In this document: positions 1-12,773 of the stretch, one piece after another
Layout: each line of letters opens with the position of its first letter
Numbering within the stretch: position 1 is the first letter of the stretch
Source of the DNA: Drosophila miranda
Taxonomy: Eukaryota > Arthropoda > Insecta > Diptera > Drosophilidae
DNA: 64,000 bases
NCBI RefSeq assembly: GCF_003369915.1
Contig: NC_046674.1
Span: forward strand, 19,223,657 to 19,287,656
Direction of reading: 5' to 3'
Program-made: the position numbers and the translations under genes
Notes under the pieces: model-generated
What the model was told of the DNA's origin: nothing
The model's database searches: none
Seen by the model: only the letters and a program-made list of their open reading frames with translations

Positions 1-3000
1 TTTTGTGGCCCTCGAGGATGTCCCACACGCTAATCCGCTGCTTGTCCGATATCCGCAGCTGTTTCTTCTCCATGTCGCAGATTTTGTTGCCCTTGGTATC
101 CATGCCAGCGTGCTCGCAGGCTATCACCTGGAAGGCAAGATGGATGGATGTCCCATTATTTTCCATTTCAAGAGTTCCCAAAGCAACTCCAGAGAAGAAC
201 CGAACCACACTACTTACCTCTGTGGGCTGCTTGTAGAGTGGCAGCAGCTGCCGTATCACTCGGATGGAGGCATTGTTCTTCTCGCCAATCTCCTTCTTCA
301 GCTTCTTCATCAGATTCAAGTATAGTTTCTTGTTCTCATCCCGCTCCGACTGGCTGTCGGAGACTAAAGTCGAGTGCACCAGGGTGGCCAGCATGTCCAC
401 GACGGTGGTGAAGAGCTCCCGGTTGCAGCTCAGATCCACCACACCCTGGCAAACCAGCTGGGCCAAGAGAATAGCCCAGTCCGTAGTGGGGGTGCTGTTC
501 TTTTGGATTGCTTCGAACATCCCACCCACCAGAGAGAATCGCAGTTGCAGTGCATCCAAGATCTCCTCCCGTGCCTGCGGCTCATCGGTGCCTCCGATTG
601 TGTCCAGCTGCAAACAAGGGGAATCGTTAGGCATCGCTATCGAAGAAGGTTTCGGGGAAGACTTACCTCAGCAAAGGATTGCAGGCATTGGGAGAGCTGC
701 GAGTAGAGCGAGACGAGCAGGTTCTCCTTGTACTCATCCTGACCCTTCAGGCAGGTGAGGATAAGACCCAGAAACGGCTGGTAGTTGAGCGGCATCTTTT
801 TGTTGCGAGCGGCTACACCACCAATGCCATAGCTGTTGCTGCTGTGGCAGCTGTTGCTCTTCTCCCGCTCATCCCCGCTGCCCGAGCTGTTGCAGTCCGA
901 TTTTGAGACTTTGGAGAAGTAGTTCATGCTCTCAAGCACCTGTCCCGCCACTCGCAAGATTCTTCCTTGTACGGCCGGTGTAAGCTTTGCAATTAGAGGT
1001 GCCACTAGCCAGGTGGAGGGCTTGGGCTTGTGTGTGGCCTTCAGGGATCCCGGCAGGATGATCTCCTCCATGTGGAAGACATCGATGGCTGCTCGGGCCA
1101 CAGTGTCCAGCCAGACATTAAGCTCCGCATTATTACCCATCGACTGGCGGTACATCAGCTGCAGATCCAGCCAAGAAATACGCAGGGTCCACTGGCCCAG
1201 GTTCTCTAGTATCCTCACGATCATGGCTCGCTGATCTAGCTCGGAAATTATGTTGAATTCCGCCTCCGGGTAGCAGATCATGTGCAGTACGCGCTGTGCC
1301 TGTTTGGCCGTCAGCATCTCGTCGATGATCATGTCGCACAGCCCCTCGGCATTCTTCAGGCACCGTTCAAGCACGTGCTCTTGGGCGCATATCTGCTTGA
1401 GCACGGCCTGAGCGAATTCTAGTAGTGAGATCTGCTCTAGCCCGCCAACGGATGGCTGCTGTAGTGCCTCTTGCTCGCTGGTAAGACTGTTGCCAAGTTG
1501 GAGATCGCTGGTGCCCAGGATCTGGCTGAGATCGGCCGGTCGCTGTTCGTTGCTCTTGGGCGTACTGCCTGGATGGACGGGTGTGTTGAAGCCACTGCGC
1601 TTGCCACTGCCAAAGGCACCGCCCACGCCGCCCGAGGACGAGGAGCCAGTCCCTCCAGCCATGGATGTCTTTAGCGCCGCATTGTCCACGACTATCAGAA
1701 TCGCCTTGAGCACGGCCAGCACAGCGGCAATGGGAATGGTCTTGTGTGCCCCGACCAGCAGATGCCGATCACAGCTGAGACGTATGCTGAAATCGCTGCC
1801 GACGGCGTGGAGGGGATTGGGAGATGTGCTTACCGAATACATGCCCGGCTGCGGTATCTCCAGGGTCTTGAAAAGCTTCAGCACCAGGTGACAGGTGAGA
1901 CGAGCTCCCGCCTCGGCATCTACGCTCATTTCTCCACCCCCAGCACTCACCGATCGAGCCAGGGTTGGCAGGGCAAACTTGCTAACAAAATCGGCCAGGG
2001 AGAAGCAATGGCGGGCGACCAGGATACACACGAATACGGCCAACGCATTGTGGGTCTTTCCCTGGCCAATATCTACCTGGCCGCCCAGATGCGGGTACCG
2101 GGGGCTCTTGCTGCCGCTGCACAGGCTCTGCAGGGCCGCGATCCACTCCTCGGAAAGGACGTTGCAGCTGGCAGTGAGCTCCGCACAGGCCAGGGCCACA
2201 TCGTTCAGCCGCTCATTGTCCGTCTCGCGGCAGACGGCAATCACGGCATTCGATACGAAGCTGTACACATTCGCGGACGATTCGTGCAACTGCCGGAGCC
2301 AGTGCGGTTCGAGTTTTCCACCACGACGAGGTGCTACAAACAACTCCTGCAGCAGCTGGGGATTGTAGCCTTGGGGAGGCAGGCTTTTAAAAGGAAAGAA
2401 AGAAGTTTTATAGTATATCGATAACAGATGATCAAGAGAATCCATATCAGCCGGAGGGATTGGCAGATTCGCACTTACCTGAGCTGCTCGGGGGTGTTGA
2501 AGATATCCTTGAACCGCTTGATACACTGCAGCTGCTGGTAGTACTCGGTAGACTGTTCCTTGCCCTGCAGCAGGACGCAGGACTCGTGCAGATCGCTGAG
2601 ATAGGCGAGGATGCAGCGCTCCGCAGAGCTGCACTCGCTGGGATTGTTCACGTGGCGAATGGTGCGACAGACGCCCTCGAATACTGATAGCGTCTGCTCG
2701 GGGGAGAGGAGCAGGCAACTGTGGTATCGCCGCAGAATGCTGACGATATACAGGGCCAGGGAGGTGGTGTAGCCCCGCACCATGTTGGATTTCTTCAGCT
2801 GCAGTTGGTGCTCCACCTCAGGCAGCTCCTTAAGCAGATTGTCGCACAACTCCAGCAGACTGTAGATGTTGAGGGCCAACTCCATGAGATCGAACAGGAA
2901 GGCGACGTGCTCCTGCACCGGCAGATAGTTGTTGTTGCCGAGAGCGAATCCGTTGAGCTGTTCCAACACATTGGCCGCGCACTGGGCGGTGACCACGTGC

Positions 3001-5850
3001 TGATCGAAGTATGCCATCTGCTGGCACTTGGCTGTCGTGGCCTCGAAGTTGAATTCGTTGCGCGAATGCTTCTTCACCTTGCCGCCCTCGGCCACGTCGA
3101 TGCTGAACTTCTTGGTGAAGAGCTTTCCGATCTCCTTGGACATCTTTTTCACCGCGTGCTTCTTCTCGTCGCGCTCCTTGCCCACGCCAAACAGAAGAAT
3201 ATACCTCTGGTTGCTCTCGCTGCTGTAGCTGGACTCATCCTGTGGTATGGGAAAGTGCTTGGTGTAGACGTAGTGGCGGGATATGCTGCCCCCTGCTCCA
3301 CCCGTGCTGGGTTCCCCATCGCCTGGCGGTCCGATCTTGGGGCTGTCGGGCGCATCGTGCTGCCCCTTCTCCTTGATGTTCTGCACCAGCTTGTCCAGAT
3401 CGTCGTCCACGTTGGAGTCGTCGAATTCGTTGTGCTTAAAGTCAATGCCCCCGCCAAAGGGGTCGTCATCGAACCCATGCGTCGTTGTCGCCTGTGTCGC
3501 TGCCGCCGCTGGCGAGCTTTTGGTGGCCGTTGTCGATGATTTGCTCGCCAGGACAGACTCGAGACTCAGCAGATCGCCTCTGGAGATCAGCGTGTGCATA
3601 TATGCATTGTGCGAAAAGACATCGTGACGGATCAGGGCACTAAAGAGCTGGACCAGATTCGTGAACTCTGTTCGCTGCTGGGCACTGCTCAAGTGATCGT
3701 CCAGCACGGGGGCATCGTGGTCGAGGAAGTGCATCAGCACATGCTGGAACACTGGCAGGCCATCAATCAGGCCGGCCCCGGAGGCCAGGGAGTCCTTATC
3801 CTCCTTGTCGCTAGACTGCTCGGAGGGCGTGCTGGTCACATCTATCTGACGTTTGTCCAGCAGATTGGCCACTACCATGGCCCGGTGCTCACCCCAGCGC
3901 TGACTGGAGACAGCCCATTCGCACAGAATCCGCACCGTATCCTTGTCCTGTTTGGGCTCATACACGGGGCGTGGCTGCTGCTGCTGCTGAGGGTCCTGCT
4001 GATCCTCGTCGCGCCTCCTGGGGAAGATGTGCACATATAGCGTGTCAATACTGTTGCACTGCTCCATGCGATCGAAGCAGTGAGTGTCCAGATGATCCAG
4101 AGTGGCCAGCACTTTGGTGTAGTGATTCTTTCCTGCACTGAGCCACTTGGAGGCGAACCACCGCTGCTCTGCATGTTGCGTCCGGAGCACAATCTCAGAC
4201 TCGGCGGCTCGCAGCTGGCGGCGTATCTCCGTATTGGTGCGCGGACATCGCGTGGGCATGGGTAGCACGGAGGGGGCCAGCGGGAGATGATCCAGCGGAC
4301 TGCCCACCAGGGAAGAGGGGGCTCGATGCGCTGCTATACCACTCCAGACCAGAGCCGTGGGGCATTCGATGGTGATGATCTGGAGAATGGTGCTCAGGTA
4401 CAAGACAATATCCCGATGATGGGGGCAACTCATCTGCTCTTGCAGAGCCAACTCAAATGGATCGTGCTGAAGCTTGTTCTCTCCACCTCCAGCTCCAGCT
4501 CCCACTCCTCCGTCGACATCCTTAATCCCCTGCTGCTCTACGGCCGCGTTGAGGAGCTGCGCTAGTTTTTTGGACACAATGTAGGCCATTTTCCGGCACA
4601 GTCGCTCCGACTGGACAAAGTCGTGCATGTACTGGAGGGCGAAGCTAAGCACAAGCTTCTTCAGCGGCTCGTCAAAGCTCGCCTGCGTGCGCATCTTGTC
4701 CAGCAAATCGAGTATCCAGTTCAGGAATTCCTGTCGGTCCAGCAGCGACTCCTCGTACATGTATTTGCTCAGCTGGTGACAGTACTTCCAGTACTTTAAT
4801 GCATTTCGGCTGTCCTCAAACTGGCTGCCAATGCCGGATATGCTCGAACCGGGAGGTACAGGTGCTCCCACAGCCGTGCTGCTGTTCGCAGAGGATCCAC
4901 CCGGACCCGAACTAACGCCTCCGCCGAGAGCTCCGGCTGGTGGTATGACACTGCCGGATCCTACTACTCCCCCGGCCGTGCTCGGTTGGCCATTGGCTGG
5001 ACTGTGTATCGGCGGCAGGGGGCTGGACATGCTGGGCACTGGAATTACATTCGATGTGGCACTTGGGGGCGCGGCATTGCCCCCGGAGCTGTTCACCGAG
5101 ATTCCGTTGCTGTTACCGCTAGAGGCGGTAGTCAGGCCAGCGGAGTGGCTGCCATTCGACGAGGCCTTGTCGTGGGCTGAAGCAATGGAGATGTCATAAG
5201 ACGATTTCATTTAGTTTCCTGTATAGTATGTACTTACTCTGCTGATAGTATTCCTGCAGTTTGGGCAGCAGTTCCTTCATGAATTTGATCATGTTGCCCG
5301 TCCACTCGGCAGCCGGATCGTAGATGCTGCGCTTTTTGTTCTTCGACTCGGTGAAGCTAAGCGTGTAGGCGGCACTTAGCTTGATGAACCACGTCGCCCG
5401 CTGCATGTTGACCTGGTTTTCGCAGAGCGTTATGAAAATCTCTTCCTTCTTGTTGAAGGATGGAGCGCGTTTGGCCAAACTGAGAAGCGGTTTGTTGCCA
5501 GCCAAGTCCTTAAACCAGGCGTCCACTATGCACTTCCGTCGGGGCGAGACTGGCCAGAAGTTGTCCTTGCAGTTGATCTGCTGTTTCTTGCGTCCCGTGT
5601 CCGGCAGCGTCATCAACTCCTCCTTTTTGGCCAGCACCCCACTGAAGAAGGCACTAACCCTACTGGCGTTCACATTTGAGCTGTGCGCCGTGCCAAACTC
5701 GTCGGACAATGGCGGTGTTGTGGTGAAGCCATGTTTCACATTCGTGGGCGTCAGTTCGTCCTCCCGCTGCTTGGCGTCCTGTGGATATATATCCGGCGGG
5801 CCGAGGCGTGTACGCTTGAGCGGACGCTTTTCCTGCAGCATTGAGAGCAT
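1..5850 (-). CDS. kto: Mediator kinase-module subunit Med12 (kohtalo), 3' end outside window
   Basis: Med12 joins Med13, Cdk8 and cyclin C in the kinase module that reversibly docks on Mediator in the nucleus and tunes RNA polymerase II transcription. Coding exons on the minus strand are 5850-5238, 5176-2479, 2383-667, 607-218 and 127-1; all four junctions keep phase, giving about 1,848 residues, so the C-terminal quarter lies beyond base 1. The N-terminal Med12 segment with RATWFIKLSAAYTLS is in exon 1. The diagnostic LCEWAV motif is near residue 620. Exon 2 also carries Gly/Ser/Ala-rich and Gln-rich low-complexity stretches. The start at 5850 is an ATG followed by MLSMLQEKRPLKRTRLGPPDIYP, typical of Med12. 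The gene shows no disruption. Identity is very secure; the exact 5' UTR is not visible. Confidence 0.97.
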
Positions 5851-5939
5851 CTTGGCGGCTCTGTAATGCGTTTTTCACACGATTTTTCCTTTTTCTTTTT
5901 TTCCTTTTTATGCACTCAGAAAGACAACCAATATTAGAG

Positions 5940-5998
5940 CAGTGTGACCGCGGATTTATCGATAAAATATACCGTCCGACCCTCAGAAATATACCGAA
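5940..5998 (-). promoter_or_regulatory. Probable kto promoter: motif 1, DRE and motif 6
   Basis: Read on the minus strand, about 90 bases upstream of the kto ATG lie three known Drosophila housekeeping core-promoter elements: CGGTCACACTG (motif 1, the M1BP site) at 5940-5950, TATCGATA (DRE, bound by DREF) at 5957-5964, and TTCGGTATATTT (motif 6) at 5987-5998. Two near-matches to motif 6 lie at about 5966 and 6014. The combination and position fit a TATA-less dispersed promoter; the start site itself is inferred. Confidence 0.7.
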
Positions 5999-6224
5999 AC
6001 ATACCGCCTCATTTTCAAAATATACCGATGAACAACATTTTTGTTTTCTTTATAAAAACGTAACAAAACAGTGCTTTCATTTAATTGGAGATCATTTCAT
6101 TCATTTCATTTAATAAATAAGACTTATTAATAATAATAAAGTCTTAATAATATACTAATCACTAACATCACTATCGTCACTAACGATGTCGCTGGGATTT
6201 TTTAACAGCATTTCAGTGTTCGGT

Positions 6225-6605
6225 TCAAAAATTTATATTCTTAAATCTATTTGTTTTTATTAAGTTCACTTCGGAGAAAATTCTTTCACATGATGCATTC
6301 GAAACTGGCAATATAAGCAGTACTTGTGCAAATTTTGAAACTTTTTCATATTTTAATTCATTGTTGAAATCTTTTATTTGTCCCAATGTATACCAGAAAT
6401 GGCCAGGACTTTTGTGTGTTTTTAATAAACTAAAAAGAACCTCATCATTTTTTAAGAGGACAAATTCATTATCGATTGCCTGCGGATCTTTAATAAGTTG
6501 AGGAAATCTTTTATACAGGTCATGCAAATCTGATAATTGGCCATTGACTATGTTTTCAGGGTTTAGGAATGAGAGAAGTTTAAAAACCTTCTCGTTAAAA
6601 GGCAA
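6225..6605 (-). mobile_element. hAT transposase C-terminal fragment (decayed DNA transposon)
   Basis: A 126-codon open stretch ends in the hAT-family dimerisation region: the core VLLILPVSNASCERIFSEVN followed by LIKTNRF is the hallmark block of hAT transposases. The N-terminal BED finger and the catalytic DDE core are absent, so this is a remnant rather than an active element. It is AT-rich, unlike the neighbouring genes. No convincing terminal inverted repeats were seen. It lies between the kto promoter and an F-box gene. It could be an exapted fragment, but nothing indicates expression. Confidence 0.8.
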
Positions 6606-7022
6606 CCAATATTAGAGATGCGACTAAAAAGAAAACGATACAACGCGATATCGATATGCTATCGCGTTTTGTGGTATCAGTTTGAGTCAGCTGTTTAAAA
6701 TTTCAAACTTGATTTGATTTTAATTTAATTTAATTAATTAAAAATTGGATTACATCGTTGTGCATTATTCATCTAATATCACTCAAGTGATAAAATCACA
6801 AAAAAGTTTAAAACAAAGATATTTTAGATTGATTTTTGGTAATGAAAAACGGAATAAATTTTGGACGATCGAAAGCCTTAAACAGCTTGACGATCGAATT
6901 CTGGTTCATCAATATAAAAATGATTGTTGCCAGTTATTCCTTCGCTGCACTCAAAATTCAGACAGAGCATCTTTAGGGGATAATCAGGCGGTATCTAAGG
7001 ACAGAGGAGGGGATGTAACGCT

Positions 7023-8306
7023 TTACAAACTCCATTCCAATTGACTTTTACTACTTACTCTGTCCATTATGTCGTGCCTGATGTCGGTGGCAGCTGCGAA
7101 CAGGTGCAGAGGCTGGAATGCACGCTTGGCCAGACTCTCCAAAGTGTCCAGGACAAAGGAATCTGTTATGCCCAGACAGTAACAAATGTTTAAATAGCGA
7201 AGCTGATCATTGTTGGCCACCATAATCGATAGCTTCTGTTCACCTATTTCTCGGGCGCACTGAAAGGAAACACACTCCAGTTGGCTGAGTTTCGCTAAAT
7301 GTTGTACGCAGCTGTCGTCGCGGGGCTTGCAGACAAGCCACTTAAGCGATTTTAAGGCACTGATATGTTGGGCCTGCTCCTCGTTGATCCACCGTTTGCG
7401 ATGGAGTATGAGGAACTCCAATTGCGAAGAGCAGTTGCTGGCCAAAGCTTTGAAGAAGCGCCCTTTCAGCTCTTCCGGGCAATATATTTGCAAGTATTTT
7501 AAATTAGAGAACTGTGACAGAACTGTCAGATCGGCATCACAGTCGTTGAAAGATAGCTTCTCTAGATGGCGACAAGTTGAGGCCAAATACCTGAGAGAGC
7601 TCGTGGTCAGGAATCGTTTGGCGTTGCGCAGCTGAAGACTACGCAGATTGCTCATGGGTTTGATGATTGCTGTGAACTCCGAGGCAGTTACCTCGTCGTA
7701 CATCAGGAGCTCCACTAGATTTCTGAAGTGTACCACTTCTTGCACTGCCAACAGAAATGACAAAATGATCTTAGTATTATTTCTAGGGTAAGGTGTAAGG
7801 TAATTAGTCTTCTTACACTCCCGACGCTCGAAACTTTCCAGGCCCAGACTGGTTATGTGTGGCAAGCGTATCTGCATGGCCTTTATCAAATCCTTGCTAG
7901 TGCTCTTGTAGTTGCGGACGTGCACTTTCCTCAGCGAGGTGATTTTCAGCAAATACGGCTGTGTCCTGGCCACCGTCGCATTGTTTATCGTTATACTCTC
8001 GAGTCGGTAGCAGTACTTGCTGATCATTGGCAGCAGTTGGAGGGGATGATCGTCGTCGAAGTACGATTGGATGCTCCTGATACTGCCACCGCACAGCCAA
8101 AGAAACGTTTGCCAATCATCTAGGGTTCTCAGATTCGTCTCCCGGTCAATAACGTCGTGGAAATGGTGGCGGTGCAGCTGGACAAAGGCGTCCCGAAAGC
8201 CCCTACAGCACCGAGCCAGATGGAGCTGGTCCTCCAAACTCAGAAACTTGAAAATAAACAGTACACAGCTACGGTTCAGGTCAGAAAAGTTTGTAATACG
8301 AGCCAT
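7023..8306 (-). CDS. F-box/leucine-rich-repeat protein, 403 aa
   Basis: This is a predicted substrate adaptor of an SCF ubiquitin ligase: the F-box would bind Skp1 and the repeats the substrate. Exons are 8306-7817 and 7744-7023 (403 residues, phase-1 intron of 72 bases). The intron also reads open, so a 3'-extended reading is possible. The start is the ATG giving MARITNFSDLN; the upstream open codons have no ATG. The F-box spans about residues 8-50 (LFIFKFLSLEDQLHLARCCRGF); the rest is irregular LRR with leucine-spaced strands. It resembles the gene at 35234 in domain order and in intron position and phase, so the two are paralogues. A strong GTAAGT donor 30 bases before the stop (7058-7053) leaves an alternative last exon possible. 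I do not recognise a named fly gene. Confidence 0.85.
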   Translation of the reverse strand: MARITNFSDLNRSCVLFIFKFLSLEDQLHLARCCRGFRDAFVQLHRHHFHDVIDRETNLRTLDDWQTFLWLCGGSIRSIQSYFDDDHPLQLLPMISKYCYRLESITINNATVARTQPYLLKITSLRKVHVRNYKSTSKDLIKAMQIRLPHITSLGLESFERRECKKTNYLTPYPRNNTKIILSFLLAVQEVVHFRNLVELLMYDEVTASEFTAIIKPMSNLRSLQLRNAKRFLTTSSLRYLASTCRHLEKLSFNDCDADLTVLSQFSNLKYLQIYCPEELKGRFFKALASNCSSQLEFLILHRKRWINEEQAQHISALKSLKWLVCKPRDDSCVQHLAKLSQLECVSFQCAREIGEQKLSIMVANNDQLRYLNICYCLGITDSFVLDTLESLAKRAFQPLHLFAAATDIRHDIMDRVSSKSQLEWSL

Positions 8307-8678
8307 TATCTTGTTTTTGTCATCTTTCAAGTGGAGCTTTTGCCTAATTAATTAATGTTAGTTTTCTTCTTTGGTATTTTCGATACATTTCGATATATTC
8401 TCTTCGCCAGCTTCGCTGCCCTAATCCGATATCAGTCGATATACCAACCTCTCTTGGAAAAATGCGAATGGCCATTGAAAGAAGAAGCTGTGAAAGGGAG
8501 GAATTTCAACAAATTACTGAGGAAAAAGGCAAGAAAATATACAAACGAGCTTTGTGTGTGCTTTGGCAAGTGCATAACTCCTTCCCACACAAAGCCAACA
8601 GTGACCAAAGCCAGCCTGCTGCACGAACCACACAACAGGCAACACAGTCAACAAATAAAAACAAGCAGCACAGTTTAG

Positions 8679-10635
<1,957 letters not shown>

Positions 10636-12000
10636 AGCAGGACTCGTAGCAAAAGCAGGAGAAGGAGCAGAAGCAGTAGCATCTTCAAGGTTGCCGCACT
10701 TTGCCACCCATACTCGTATTTTCACCACCATAGCCGTCGTCGCCGTCGCCGTCTCTCTAACACCATCACCACCAAGAGCAAGAGCATTCTCCACGCTAAA
10801 CAAAAACTTAATTTTCCTTTTTGAATATCTTACCTACATGTGTATTTAAATACTAGCTAACATTTGTGATTCCAAACGAAGAGAAAAGTGAAGATAGCGA
10901 GATCTAACGATTGTGTGTTGTATGTAAAAATGTTTTGCTTAAAGCGCCACCTGCGCCACCCTCCTTCCCCCTCCACCCAGCTGTGGGGCAGAGGCCATCT
11001 CTCAAATTAAGTTAAATACTATACTAATCCTCCCATGTCCTTCCATTGGCCTTGTTCACCCACAAGCCTAACCGTTTGAACGTTGCGTTTCTAAACAAAA
11101 AGCAAAAGTAGATGTTTGAGCCACTTAGGGACCCATTTGGCAATTCTTTACACCTATTATTTACTTTACTTCGTTGGGCAGCAGAAAAATACCCATCAAC
11201 TTTTTTATTTAGCCAATTGAGAAATGTTATAAATTTTAGGCACGTTATTTATACATACCTACGTACATATATGTTTTGTATCAATTTCTAATGAACCGAA
11301 AACACTTTATAATTATTAAACCATACAAAACCACAAACATCTTTAAACAAAACAAAAAATAATGACAAACCAATCACACAAATTAGTTACTAATGCCACC
11401 CAAGCCCAAAAACAAACCGTTTATATATATATGCATATATGTATTGATATATATATCGGCTTCGTTCTATGTACACAAAACCCCCACTACCACTAAAACA
11501 CCCACTCCCCAGATCCCATATTTTAGACATTGTATTGTAGCTCTTTTCCTCCGGTGGAGTTCGTTCTTCTGCGTTCTATGTAATTCTCGTAATTGTAGTT
11601 CGAGAGAAAAGTGAAATTACCAAGCTACCGCTGGCGAAAATGCAAATACAAAACGTAAATGCACCGAATTATGATTCGAATTATATAGCAAAACAAAACA
11701 CTCAATCCCCGAGCAGTTGCGCGAAAGCAAACTTAAAGTAATTGATAAACAAACAAGTTTTAAGAAATTATTTTTGGTAATAGAATACAATAATAATAAG
11801 CATAATGATAATATGGATAATAATGCAACACCAGCAACATGATGAACGCAATAATAATAAATGAAACATGTGCATAATAGTACCAACTAACAACTAACAA
11901 GAAATCCACATATTATGAGAACCTATCGTCAATCAGATTTCCTTAGCTGCTTGAATATCTGGTGACAGTTAAACGGGTTGATTTCATCAGCTGCGAGCGG
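10636..12000 (+). other. trc 3' UTR and 3' flank
   Basis: This is AT-rich sequence after the trc stop, with poly-A and AT-dinucleotide runs and several AATAAT/AATAAA-like signals towards 11.8 kb. No coding exon, RNA gene or repeat was recognised. Confidence 0.55.
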
Positions 12001-12033
12001 ATAAATCGTAAAGCGATAGCTGGTGTTTTTTTT

Positions 12034-12745
12034 TTAAATTTTGCCGGATAGCATACACATATCCACTTCCATTCCATTCCACTTCGTTTGCGAGATAACT
12101 AATCGCATTTTGTAGAGTACCCTTCGGATGGGGGACGTCCCAGGTAGGCATGGGACCAACGCGACAAGGTTATGCTCCCCCTGCCGCTTTGCCGCGATTC
12201 CGCTGCAAGTTTCATATTCACCGTCGAAACAGTTGATAGCGGGATCTACAATCACCACATTAGCTGGGATCCACACTGTTAACACGAACATATTCACTCC
12301 GACATCATCTTTATACGGTATTAATATGTCCGGCCACAGCAGGGGAGCTTCTTGAACGCCACTTCCATGCCAGAGATGCTATTGCCCGGATCTGTAACGA
12401 TTGGGGCTGGATGGAATCGTTGATAAAGCTGTACTGATCCCCCCATTTGGTCCATGTATTTTCTCTGGGATCGTATCGGCTCTAGCATCGAATCGATCAC
12501 AATATAACAGCCAGGGCCTCTCCCTCCCGCCGAGCATGGGACCTGGTAAGGTTCCGAATAGCGCGATAGCCTCGCTGGAACTTCAGGCTGGGATCCGGAT
12601 AATCGGGTACCGTGTCCCATGATCTAGTTAGGCCGTTAACGAGGATCCAAAGTAGGATCCTACTATTTAGAAGAATCATTATCAATATTTGACTACCAAA
12701 CCAACTACTACGCTCATTAGCCACTTTGAGTATTGGTACATGCAT
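12034..12745 (-). pseudogene. Decayed coding-like stretch, family not recognised
   Basis: On the minus strand this block is less AT-rich than its flanks and gives protein-like sequence spread over more than one frame. The 5' part has a hydrophobic signal-like stretch (IMILLNSRILLWILVNG). A distal part reads VNMFVLTVWIPANVVIVDP with paired cysteines. I could not match it to a family. It could be a dead secreted or membrane-protein gene, or a fossil of a mobile element. It directly abuts the Helitron-like repeat, so the two may have arrived together. No intact gene is claimed. Confidence 0.35.
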
Positions 12746-12773
12746 AATTTGAAAGTTTCATAAAAAAAGGAAC

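Larger units (their letters stand above)
5925..6617. repeat. 15-bp direct repeat flanking the hAT fragment
   Basis: The word caaccaatattagag occurs at 5925-5939 and again at 6603-6617 in the same orientation, bracketing about 660 bases that contain the hAT transposase fragment. hAT insertions normally make 8-bp target duplications, so 15 bp is too long for a simple one. It may combine a target duplication with a short local duplication. Confidence 0.6.

Noticed and set aside
1744-2424. 226-codon plus-strand frame over kto
   Set aside because: Shadow of the Med12 exon; no start context or recognisable domain.
8307-8330. Upstream extension of the 7-kb F-box gene to 8330
   Set aside because: The extended start is a TTG codon; the ATG at 8306 gives a normal F-box N-terminus.
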